NCBI RefSeq assembly: GCF_003610895.1 | Contig: NZ_MCAS01000008.1 | Coordinates: forward strand, 62,001-126,000 | From: Paraburkholderia fungorum | GTDB taxonomy: Bacteria; Pseudomonadota; Gammaproteobacteria; Burkholderiales; Burkholderiaceae | Direction of reading: 5' to 3' | DNA length: 64,000 nucleotides | Shown: positions 55,502 to 63,550 of the stretch, in pieces | How positions within the stretch are numbered: position 1 is the first letter of the stretch | Layout: each line of letters starts with the position of its first letter | Translations under genes and position numbers: made by a program | The notes under the pieces: model-generated | The model's input: only the letters and a program-made list of their open reading frames with translations | What the model was told of the DNA's origin: nothing | Database searches by the model: none

Positions 55502-56521
55502 CTATCCACCCGAAGCGGTGGTCGAAGCGGTGGTCGTTTCGGCCTGCTTCGTGGCGAAGTTCCAGCGTAGCGCCGTGGCCGTATCGACCGGCGCCGGCAG
55601 AAGACCCGCCCGGTAGAAGGTGTCGGCGATCTTCTGCTGCTCGGCAAAATTCTGCGTGTCAACGGCGCGTACCGCATAGCTGCGACGCGCGTTGGCACGC
55701 TCGATCGTCGCGGCGTCCAACCCCCAGATCGGCGCGAGCAGCTTCGCCGCCTCGTCAGGATGGGCGCGAACCCATCCCCCCGCCGACTTCAACTGGGCGA
55801 ACACGGTGCAGATTATCTCGGGGTGCGCCGCGGCAAAGCTGCTGGATGCGAGGTAGTACCGTTGATAGGAAGCGAGTCCTTCGCCGTTGGCGAGGATGCG
55901 CACGTCCGGCGCTTTATCGACCGAGGCGACATACGGGTCCCAGGTCACCCATGCATCCACGCTGCCGCGCTCGAAGGCGGCACGTCCATCGGCGGGCGTC
56001 AGATAGCTGATCCGTACGTCAGCAGGTGCGAGACCCGCTTTGGCGAGCGCGGCGAGCAGCAGATAGTGGCTGCCTGCCGCCTTGGTCACGGCGATGCGCT
56101 GGCCTTTCAGGTCGGCAAGCGTATGCAACGGCCCATCGCGCTTCACGATAATGGCCTGGGCGCCGGGCGACGGCGCCTCCTGCGCCACATACACAAAACG
56201 TGCATGAGCGGCCTGAGCGAACACCGGAACCGTATCGGCGACATCGGCGCTCAAGTCGACCGCGTCGGCATTGAGCGCTTCGGTCAGCGGCAAGCCGCTG
56301 GCAAATTCGTTCCACGTGACGCTCACGCCTAATGGCGCCAGCGCCTGCTCGAGCGAGCCACGCGCTTTCAGGATGGTGATGAGCGTCGAAGACTTTTGAT
56401 AGCCAATGCGTAGTTTCACCGGCGCGGGAGCGTTGGCGGAAGTCTGCGCGTGAGCAGCACTCACGGCGAGCAGCGAAGTCAGCGCCGCGCGAGCGAGCCA
56501 ACGGGAGATGGAAAAGGTCAC
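55502..56521 (-). CDS. Aliphatic sulfonate-type substrate-binding protein (SsuA-like)
   Basis: 339 residues from a GTG at 56521. Signal peptide 'SISRWLARAALTSLLAVSAAHAQ'. Mature blocks 'LRIGYQKSSTLITILKARG', 'VDLSADVADTVPVFAQ' and 'DAWVTWDPYVA' are hallmarks of SsuA. No permease lies beside it; it may share the SsuBC pair 3 kb downstream. The start is uncertain, because the frame stays open to 56632 and no strong ribosome site is seen. It is divergent from the fusion gene. Confidence 0.88.
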   Translation of the reverse strand: MTFSISRWLARAALTSLLAVSAAHAQTSANAPAPVKLRIGYQKSSTLITILKARGSLEQALAPLGVSVTWNEFASGLPLTEALNADAVDLSADVADTVPVFAQAAHARFVYVAQEAPSPGAQAIIVKRDGPLHTLADLKGQRIAVTKAAGSHYLLLAALAKAGLAPADVRISYLTPADGRAAFERGSVDAWVTWDPYVASVDKAPDVRILANGEGLASYQRYYLASSSFAAAHPEIICTVFAQLKSAGGWVRAHPDEAAKLLAPIWGLDAATIERANARRSYAVRAVDTQNFAEQQKIADTFYRAGLLPAPVDTATALRWNFATKQAETTTASTTASGG

Positions 56522-56827
56522 GGCGCGAAATTCCAGTCTGTCGAGACGATAAGACCGTGATCGTAGCAACGCCGGATCGCACGGATAAGCGAGCGTTTTA
56601 ACTATGCTTAGCAGCCGGACGCATAACGGCAAAACAGCGTTGGGAATTGAAGTGGATGATCCCCCACGCGATACCCGGCTCCGGGGCTTGCCACGCTATC
56701 GCCCAGAATTCGCCGCTCGAACAGCCTTCACCGTGCAGGGCCGATATGCATATGGCGTTTCGTTGTTTGATCAGGCAGTTTGCAATGCTTAAGGTATCGG
56801 GTTACCACGACCCTCCCCTCAATAAGC
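56522..56827. other. Divergent regulatory region of the organosulfur island
   Basis: 306 bases between the SsuA-like gene (left) and the fusion gene (right). It carries a perfect ATATGCATAT palindrome at 56744-56753 about 75 bases before the fusion start. No sure -35/-10 pair or CysB/SsuR site could be read by eye. Confidence 0.45.
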
Positions 56828-58978
56828 ATGTCGACACTGCCGAAGCACGACGCCAAAGTCTCCACGTTCAATTCCACCGCTGACACCCACCGCGGCGCCG
56901 AGGCCGATGCCGCTCTGGAGGCGCGTTTCAGCAAGATATTCGAGCGCATTGCAGCAGGTGCTGTCGAACGCGAGCAGAACCGCGAGCTTGCCTACGAAGC
57001 GGTTGAATGGTTGCGCGATGCCGGCTTTACCGCGCTGCGCGTGCCGCAACGTTACGGCGGAGGCGGTGTCACGCTCCCGCAGTTTTTCAGGCTGTTGACC
57101 CGGCTGGGTGAAGCGGATTCGAATCTCCCGCAGATTCTGCGGCTCAATTTCGGCTTTATCGAAACCCGGCTCGAAAGCAGCGACGAAGCGGCCCGCGAAC
57201 GCTGGCTCACGCTCGTCGCCAATGGCGTGCTGGTCGGCGCCGCCATTTCCGAGCGTACCGGTTCGACCCACAACTCCGTCACCCTCACACGCGATCCTCA
57301 CGACAGCGGCCGCTGGCGTCTGAACGGTGAGAAGTACTACAGCACGGGTTCGCTCTACGCCGACTGGATCAATGTGGCCGCGCATGACGGCGAAGACGAC
57401 GTCAATCTGCTGGTACGCGGCGACGCCTCCGGAGTGGAGCGCATCGATGACTGGGACGGCTTCGGCCAGCGCCTGACGGCAAGCGGGACCACCCGTTTCA
57501 ATAACGTCGAAGTGACGGACGACCAGATCCTGTTTCGTTACCGCTCATCAGAGCCGCGGCGCAACACGTTGCAGAGCGCGTTCTATCAGACTGTGCACAT
57601 CGCCACGCTGGCCGGTATCGCGCGCGCCGCGTTACGCGATGCGAGCGCTTTTGCCCGCAGCCATACACGCACCTTCGGCGTACCCGGGCAGTCGAGTCCG
57701 CGCGACAATCCGCTGGTGCAGCGCGTGATCGGACGGCTCGCGAGTCTGGCTTACGCGGCGGAAAGTGTGGTCAACACGGTATCGGCCAGTCTGGAGCGGA
57801 TCTATCAGGCGCGTGCAGCCGGCACCACTACCGACGCCGATTATGTCGCGCTCGACATCGAGGCCTATCAGGCGCAACAGATCGTGATCGGGCAAGTGCT
57901 CGAAGCCACCACGCTGCTCTTCGAAGTGGGTGGCGCTTCGGCCACCAGCGAACGGCTGCGGCTCGATCGCCACTGGCGTAACGCTCGCGTGATTGCCTCA
58001 CATAACCCCGCCATTCAGCGCGAAAAGGCGATTGGTGCATTCCATCTGAACGGTGCGCCACCCAACGAACGCTTCAGCCTTGCCCACGCTTCCAACGAAA
58101 ACAGATCATCCGCGGCGGCACACGCTCCCTTCGCCGTCAAACGCCTCGACGCCGCGCTCGGCGCGCAGGTCACCGGGCTCGATGCGGCGAACGCACTCGA
58201 CGCGCAGCAGGTGCTCGCGCTCAAGCAGGGCCTGCTCGACCATCGCATTCTCGTGTTTCGCGGCCAGCAACTGGACGACACCCAATTCCGGCGCCTTGCC
58301 TCCTATTTCGGTTCCGTCTACACGCCGCCGCGCAATGCGCCAGTGCTTGGCTCGGACGCATCGGGCATCGTGCCGGATATCGTCGTCGTATCGAATGTGG
58401 ATGACGGCCTGCTCGGCAACCTGGACTTGCCCGCGCATTCCGATCACCACTGGACGCCCGAACCGTCGTCCGGATCGCTGCTGTATGCGCTCGAAATTCC
58501 CGAGGAAGGCGGCGACACAAGCTGGTATGACCTGGTGGCCGCCTATGACGCGCTCGATGAAGCGACGCGCGCCCAGATCGACGACCTGAAGCTGATCACC
58601 TACAACCCGTTCCTGCGCCGCCAGTTCCCGCTGGAAAGCGGCTTCCCGCTTTACCGCACGCCGGACATCACGCCGCTCGAACCGTGGACCGTGCATCCGC
58701 TGGTGCGCACGCACCCGCAAAGCGGCAAGCGTTTGCTGTACCTGGGCGCGCGCACCGAAGTCGAGATCGTCGGCTACGACCCCGTGGCAGGTGCCGCACT
58801 GATCGAGAAGCTGCGTGCGCATCTGAGCTCGCCCCGCTTCTTCTACACGCACCGCTGGCAAGCCGGCGACATCGTCTACTGGGACAACCAGGCCACGCTG
58901 CATGCGCGCACGGAGTTCGATCCGTCACTACGGCGCGTGCTCAAGCGCATCAGCCTGTCAGGCAGCCGGCCGTTCTGA
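56828..58978 (+). CDS. Fusion of acyl-CoA-dehydrogenase/SfnB-like flavoprotein and TauD-like dioxygenase
   Basis: 716 residues. Residues about 20-410 are an acyl-CoA-dehydrogenase-fold domain of the SfnB/DszC type used in sulfur assimilation (LRVPQRYGGGGVTLPQF, then ISERTGSTHNS, GEKYYSTGS and a C-terminal 'LFEVGGASATS' block). After a 20-residue Ser/Ala/Asn linker, residues about 432-716 are a TauD/TfdA domain with H537-x-D539, H692 and R703 in place. No stop or frameshift separates them. The pair suggests flavin-dependent and 2-oxoglutarate-dependent attack on one organosulfur substrate. The ATG at 56828 has a weak ribosome site. Usual family lengths are near 400 and 290 residues, so both halves are complete. 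Confidence 0.9.
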   Translation: MSTLPKHDAKVSTFNSTADTHRGAEADAALEARFSKIFERIAAGAVEREQNRELAYEAVEWLRDAGFTALRVPQRYGGGGVTLPQFFRLLTRLGEADSNLPQILRLNFGFIETRLESSDEAARERWLTLVANGVLVGAAISERTGSTHNSVTLTRDPHDSGRWRLNGEKYYSTGSLYADWINVAAHDGEDDVNLLVRGDASGVERIDDWDGFGQRLTASGTTRFNNVEVTDDQILFRYRSSEPRRNTLQSAFYQTVHIATLAGIARAALRDASAFARSHTRTFGVPGQSSPRDNPLVQRVIGRLASLAYAAESVVNTVSASLERIYQARAAGTTTDADYVALDIEAYQAQQIVIGQVLEATTLLFEVGGASATSERLRLDRHWRNARVIASHNPAIQREKAIGAFHLNGAPPNERFSLAHASNENRSSAAAHAPFAVKRLDAALGAQVTGLDAANALDAQQVLALKQGLLDHRILVFRGQQLDDTQFRRLASYFGSVYTPPRNAPVLGSDASGIVPDIVVVSNVDDGLLGNLDLPAHSDHHWTPEPSSGSLLYALEIPEEGGDTSWYDLVAAYDALDEATRAQIDDLKLITYNPFLRRQFPLESGFPLYRTPDITPLEPWTVHPLVRTHPQSGKRLLYLGARTEVEIVGYDPVAGAALIEKLRAHLSSPRFFYTHRWQAGDIVYWDNQATLHARTEFDPSLRRVLKRISLSGSRPF

Positions 58979-59095
58979 AGCAGCGCGCCGCGCGCATGCC
59001 GGCAGAAGGTGTGCCGGCATGCGCGGCGACGTTAGAAGTCGCCGGCGCCGGACATGCGCTGATGTATCCAAAGAGAGGCTGCGGCGAAGAATGCG

Positions 59096-60685
59096 CTACG
59101 GCTGAATGTACAGGTCGGCAAAATTGCCACGCAGACCTTCTCCAGTCGGCGCATAGTCCTTCACCTTCTTCGAGACGATGGTGATGTTGGGGTTCGCGCC
59201 GAACTCGATTGACGGAATGTCATCGTGGACGATTTGCTGGAACTGGATGAATAGCTGGCGGCGCTTCGCTTCGTCAGTCTCTACCGAAGCCGCTTCGAGC
59301 AAACGGTCGACTTCCGGGTTCGAATAGTGAGCCGCGTTGGAGAACGGCAGGCCGATCTTGAAGTTCTTCGACCAGAAAACGCGCTGTACGCCTACCGTCG
59401 GATCAAACACGTTGGCGAGCGCTTCGAGCGTGATGTCGAAAGCGCGATCGGTGTAGGCCTTCTTCACGTAGGTCGCGAAGTCGTAGCTCTCGATCTCGGC
59501 GTCAATCCCGACACGCGCCAGCGATTGACGCACAAAATCCGCGGCACGAGGGTCCTGGAAGGGATTGAAGAGCAGCCGCAGCTTGAAGCGCGTACCGTCC
59601 GCACCGCGCTTCAGGCCGGCTGCGTCCAGCGCGGCATTGGCCTGAGACAGATCATACGGAAAGTAGTGGATGCCGGCATCGTGATACTTCGTATTCGCCG
59701 CGCCGATCGCCGCGGCCGAGACCTGGCCGTAGCCGTACCAGACAACCCGGTTCAACGCATTGACGTCGACAGCCTGGGAGATCGCCTTGCGCACCGCCTT
59801 GTCCTTGAGGACCGGTGTGTCCAGATTGAAGATCAACTGCTGATGGTTGCTGACATAGGGCCAGTTGGTCGTATCCACATTGAAGTTCGGCAGCGCGCTG
59901 AAACGCTTGACGTCCGATAAGGGGATCGCCTGGTCGCCAAGGTTCGCCGCGCCTGATTCGAGCGCCGCTGCCCGGGCTGCGCCATCAGGCAGGAAGCGCA
60001 CGACGACCTTGTCGACGTATGGCTTGGGTTTGTCCCAGTAGTCTGGATTGCGCTCGAGGAGAATGTAGCTGCCGTGCACGAACGATTTGAAAATGAACGG
60101 GCCTGTGCCAACCGGCGCACTGTTGTACGGATTGGTAACGATGTCCGTGCCTTCGTACAGATGCTTCGGGATGATCGGCGATTCGGAGCCCGAAAGCGCG
60201 GTCAGCAGAAACGGCGCCGGCTTCGACAGTTCGATGATCGCCGTGTAAGGGTCCGGCGTTCTGACATCGGTCACGTTGGCAAACGTGCTTCGGCCGCGCG
60301 GATGAACCTGCTTGAGCGTCAGGATCGAGAAAGCCACGTCAGCGGATGTAAAAGGCTTGCCGTCGTGCCACTTCACACCCTGGCGCAAGGTGAAGCGATA
60401 CTGAAGTCCGTCCTTGCTGACAGACCATGCGGTGGCCAGCAGCGGTTTCGCATTGAGATCCTTGTCGTAAGTCAGCAAGCCCTCCACCACCTTGGGACCG
60501 ATCTCCGCGTTACCTCCGGCGGTCGTCGTCAAAGGAATGATCGACGCCGGCTCTGGCGTGACGATCCATGTCAGGGTTCCACCGTGATTGGGCGCCGCGA
60601 GAGCGGGCATCGTGCCGGTGCAAATCAGTGTGGCCGCCAGCAATGTGCCGACAACGCTTCCCCGCAGCCTGTTCTGCAAGCTCAT
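59096..60685 (-). CDS. Family 5 ABC substrate-binding protein (peptide/nickel/glutathione type)
   Basis: 529 residues with a signal peptide (GTLLAATLICTGTMPALAAP). The family 5 signature is present: 'GLLTYDKDLNAKPLLATAWSVSKDGLQYRFTLRQGVKWHDGKPFTSADVAFS' in outline, and a C-terminal 'IEFGANPNITI'. It binds peptides, glutathione, nickel chelates or other compounds; in this setting a sulfur compound is possible. The ATG at 60685 follows AGAGGA. No Dpp/Opp permeases are adjacent. Convergent with the fusion gene. Confidence 0.9.
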   Translation of the reverse strand: MSLQNRLRGSVVGTLLAATLICTGTMPALAAPNHGGTLTWIVTPEPASIIPLTTTAGGNAEIGPKVVEGLLTYDKDLNAKPLLATAWSVSKDGLQYRFTLRQGVKWHDGKPFTSADVAFSILTLKQVHPRGRSTFANVTDVRTPDPYTAIIELSKPAPFLLTALSGSESPIIPKHLYEGTDIVTNPYNSAPVGTGPFIFKSFVHGSYILLERNPDYWDKPKPYVDKVVVRFLPDGAARAAALESGAANLGDQAIPLSDVKRFSALPNFNVDTTNWPYVSNHQQLIFNLDTPVLKDKAVRKAISQAVDVNALNRVVWYGYGQVSAAAIGAANTKYHDAGIHYFPYDLSQANAALDAAGLKRGADGTRFKLRLLFNPFQDPRAADFVRQSLARVGIDAEIESYDFATYVKKAYTDRAFDITLEALANVFDPTVGVQRVFWSKNFKIGLPFSNAAHYSNPEVDRLLEAASVETDEAKRRQLFIQFQQIVHDDIPSIEFGANPNITIVSKKVKDYAPTGEGLRGNFADLYIQP

Positions 60686-61065
60686 AGGTATCCTCTTTAT
60701 TATAAGAATCAAGGATACTAAGGCGTTTCGAAAGGATCGGAAAACAAGCAAGTGTCATTAGCTTTGCATATTCTGGCGTGATCCATCTGGTCCGCCTGAC
60801 TCGAATAGCGCTCACGTAGTCGTTGCAAACGTCCCTCGCATGCATCAGGCGAACCCGGCCGGCATCCCGTCCTCGATCAATGCTTCGCCAGCCGCCCTGG
60901 CGCCGGAGTCATCCGGGTTAGATGCAGGTTCACCTTTGCTATCACGAATAAGTCATTTGACTTCCCTACTATCGACACCAAGAATGAATCTCGTGTTGCG
61001 GCGTATCACGTTCGCGCCATGTTTCCGAAGTCGTCACCAGTGCACGTCTACCAGGGAGTATAGAG
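60686..61065. other. Divergent region, family 5 binding protein / phasin
   Basis: 380 bases. Contains AAGTCATTTGACTT at 60950-60963 (6-base arms, 2-base centre), about 100 bases before the phasin start, a possible operator. No gene recognised. Confidence 0.45.
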
Positions 61066-61638
61066 ATGACCCAGTTTTCTCAGGAACAGTTCACCGCAGC
61101 GCAAAAGCACCATGCCGAGACATTCTTCGGCCTGACAGGCAAGGTCTTCGACGGTTTCGAAAAACTGACCACGCTCAATCTGCAGGCCGCGAAGTCGATC
61201 ATTGCCGAAGCTCAGGATGCGACCGGGAAAGCACTGTCCGGAAAAGACCCGCAGGATCTGCTCGAGCTTCAGAACGCTCTCACGCAGCCGGCTGCCGAAA
61301 AGACCCGTGCGTACAGCCGTCACGCCTATGAAATCCTCTCGGCAACACATGCCGAATTCGTCAAGTTTGCCGAAACGCAATTTGCCGAATACAACCAGAA
61401 CGTGCAAAACCTGGTCGATAGCGTGGCAAAGAACGCACCGGCTGGCTCGGAAGGCGCAGTGGCCCTGTTGAAGTCGACAATCACCGCCGCCTTTACCGCC
61501 TACGACACGGCTAACAAGGCAACCCGGCAGGCAGTCGAAATTGCGGAAAGCAATTTCGACGCCGCAACCGCCGCCGCATCGAAAGCGTCCAAAGACTCCG
61601 CGGCACAGTCGTCGCGCGCCGCCGCCAAGGCAGCCTGA
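61066..61638 (+). CDS. Phasin family protein
   Basis: 190 residues, amphipathic and mostly helical. 'FFGLTGKVFDGFEKLTTLNLQAAKSII' is the TIGR01841 phasin block; the C-terminal 60 residues are Ala/Ser/Lys-rich like the PhaP tails of Burkholderia. Phasins coat polyhydroxyalkanoate granules. A GGGAG site lies before the ATG. Burkholderiaceae have several copies; this one is not next to pha synthesis genes. Confidence 0.92.
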   Translation: MTQFSQEQFTAAQKHHAETFFGLTGKVFDGFEKLTTLNLQAAKSIIAEAQDATGKALSGKDPQDLLELQNALTQPAAEKTRAYSRHAYEILSATHAEFVKFAETQFAEYNQNVQNLVDSVAKNAPAGSEGAVALLKSTITAAFTAYDTANKATRQAVEIAESNFDAATAAASKASKDSAAQSSRAAAKAA

Positions 61639-61649
61639 TAAAAACAATA

Positions 61650-61683
61650 CCCGGCGCGCGGGGTGATGCACCCAGGCGCCGGG
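61650..61683. terminator. Hairpin after the phasin gene
   Basis: CCCGGCGC (61650-61657) pairs with GCGCCGGG (61676-61683); an inner GGGTG/CACCC pair extends the stem around a 3-base loop. It starts 11 bases after the stop codon. No T run. Confidence 0.6.
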
Positions 61684-61734
61684 ATCGTCCATTCCACGTC
61701 ACCGAACGGGCCGGGGCGCTACAGCACTCAAGCA

Positions 61735-61905
61735 GATTTTGCCCACCGGGTTGAGCGACGGTGTCAGTGTTGCGGCAGCGGGTGTCCACTTCGCCGGGCA
61801 AACTTCGCCGGGATGCGACGCCACGTGCTGAGCGACCTGCACCTTGCGCAGCAAGTCCTTCGCATCGCGGCCGATGCCCTTGTCATGCACGTCATACAGT
61901 TTGAG
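61735..61905 (-). pseudogene. ahpC remnant (C-terminal end of alkyl hydroperoxide reductase C)
   Basis: A minus-strand frame reads 'LYDVHDKGIGRDAKDLLRKV', then 'HVASHPGEVCPAKWTP' and 'TLTPSLNPVGKI', matching the last third of AhpC, including the V-C-P-A-K-W block with the resolving cysteine. The peroxidatic half, with its own cysteine, is absent, and the residues before and after no longer fit. It is a decayed fragment between the phasin and NtaA-type genes. Confidence 0.75.
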
Positions 61906-61940
61906 AATGGCGTGAGCTGCAACCAGCCGGCTACTGCGGC

Positions 61941-63272
61941 TCAACCGGCATTCGCTGCATACCGCTTTTCCTCGATCGAACCTGTCTGCAACGGTGGAAG
62001 CTCGAGATTCGATCTCAGATCGTCGCCGCGATAATCGGTGTCGATGAGTTCGCGCCGGCGCAGTTCCGGCAGCAACCCGTTCAGCAGCAAGTCCTGCTGG
62101 TCCGGTTGACCGAGTCCATGCAGCGAGACGATATCGACCAGCCCCGCGCGATACCGCTCCTCGATTGCATCCGCAAGCTGCTCCGGTGTGCCGGCGACAA
62201 ACCAGTGACCGGTTTCCTGCGCACGAATGATCAGCTCGCGTAACGTGAGCCCCTGCAACGCATAAGTACGGAAGATCGCGACGCGACCGCGCCGCCGGTT
62301 CACGCTGTCGATCGCCGGCAGCAGTGTTTCGGGCAACGGACGGTCGAGCGCCAGCCCGCTCAGGTCGATGCCGCCGCCGAGCATGTCGGCGAGCTTCAGC
62401 CTGCCCTGTTCATAGTCAATCCGTTCGTGCTTCTCGCGCAGCCGCCGCGCGACGTCCGCGTCGGATTCGCCAATCACCGAGTGAAACGAGTTCATCACGA
62501 ACGGCAACCGGTTCGCGCGTCCAAAATCCGCCGCCTGCCGTCGCAATTCGGTCACAAACGCACGCGCGTCGTCGAGTGCAGGCTGCGACGTGTAGACGAC
62601 TTCCGCGTAACGCGCGCCGAGCGTCACGCCGCTCGCCGACTGCCCGGCCTGAAACAGCACCGGCCGCCTTTGCGGCGGCGGTGGCACGTTGAGCGGCCCC
62701 TGCACCTGAAAATGCTCGCCGCGATAGTCGATCGTGCCGAGCTTGCGCGGGTCGACCGATACCGAGCCTGACGCCGTGCGCCGCGAGGCCGCCGGATCGT
62801 TCGCGTCGAACAGCGCGTTGACGATCTCGACAAACTCCGTTGCGCGCGCATAGCGGCGCTCCGGATCGGGCAGCGTGCCGTCGCCGAAATTCTCTTCACC
62901 GACTGACGACGTAACCGCGTTCCACGCGGCGCGCCCGCCGCTCACGTGATCGAGTGTGCCGATCAACCGCGCGATGTTGTATGGATGGTGGTAGGTCGTC
63001 GACACGGTCGCGACGAGCCCGATATGCGAGGTGGCCTGACTCAGCGCGGCAAGCGCGACGATCGGCTCCTGGCTGCCGGTGCCGCCCGCCAATCCGGCCG
63101 GCTCCGCCTGCAGCAGATCCGCCGTAAAAAGACCCGTGATCTTTTCCGCCTCCGCGGTACGCGCCAGCGCAGCCGCGCGGCGAATGCCCTTCGCGAAGTC
63201 CGCGTCGCCGCTCGCATACAGCACATTGCCTGCGCCGACCAGCGTCTTCAACCGCCTGCGCGCGACGCTCAT
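61941..63272 (-). CDS. NtaA/SnaA/DszA-type FMN-dependent monooxygenase (LLM class)
   Basis: 443 residues. Family blocks include 'SHIGLVATVSTTYHHPYNIARLIGTLDHVSGGRAAWNAVTS' in outline, 'RYARATEFVEIVNALFD', 'RPVLFQAGQSASG' and 'FVAGTPEQLAD'. Two-component enzymes of this group use reduced FMN to attack nitrilotriacetate, dibenzothiophene sulfone, dimethyl sulfide and similar compounds. The ATG at 63272 has a GGGAG site. The first 25 residues differ from the usual start ('LGAFL..GGH..WR'), so the N-terminus may be altered. It is divergent from the LLM gene at the right edge. Confidence 0.85.
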   Translation of the reverse strand: MSVARRRLKTLVGAGNVLYASGDADFAKGIRRAAALARTAEAEKITGLFTADLLQAEPAGLAGGTGSQEPIVALAALSQATSHIGLVATVSTTYHHPYNIARLIGTLDHVSGGRAAWNAVTSSVGEENFGDGTLPDPERRYARATEFVEIVNALFDANDPAASRRTASGSVSVDPRKLGTIDYRGEHFQVQGPLNVPPPPQRRPVLFQAGQSASGVTLGARYAEVVYTSQPALDDARAFVTELRRQAADFGRANRLPFVMNSFHSVIGESDADVARRLREKHERIDYEQGRLKLADMLGGGIDLSGLALDRPLPETLLPAIDSVNRRRGRVAIFRTYALQGLTLRELIIRAQETGHWFVAGTPEQLADAIEERYRAGLVDIVSLHGLGQPDQQDLLLNGLLPELRRRELIDTDYRGDDLRSNLELPPLQTGSIEEKRYAANAG

Positions 63273-63550
63273 GCTGCGCTCCCGTCGTTCGAGCGCCACT
63301 GCGCCGCAAGCGCCGATATCACGATACGGTCGCCACGACATCCGGGCCGCGGCTCTTTTCTCTCATGCATAAGGATTCCTTGTTGATTCGCCAACCATAC
63401 CTCAACCCACCCTGCCGTCCGGAACAAATATTTTCGGCTTTCCATATTCTTCTTGATTGTTTGACCGCCCGACAGGTCATGAAAATAATGTCGGATACCG
63501 AATCGAATCGCCGATTTCGATTTATCTGTCCCATATTCGATTCCCACGCA

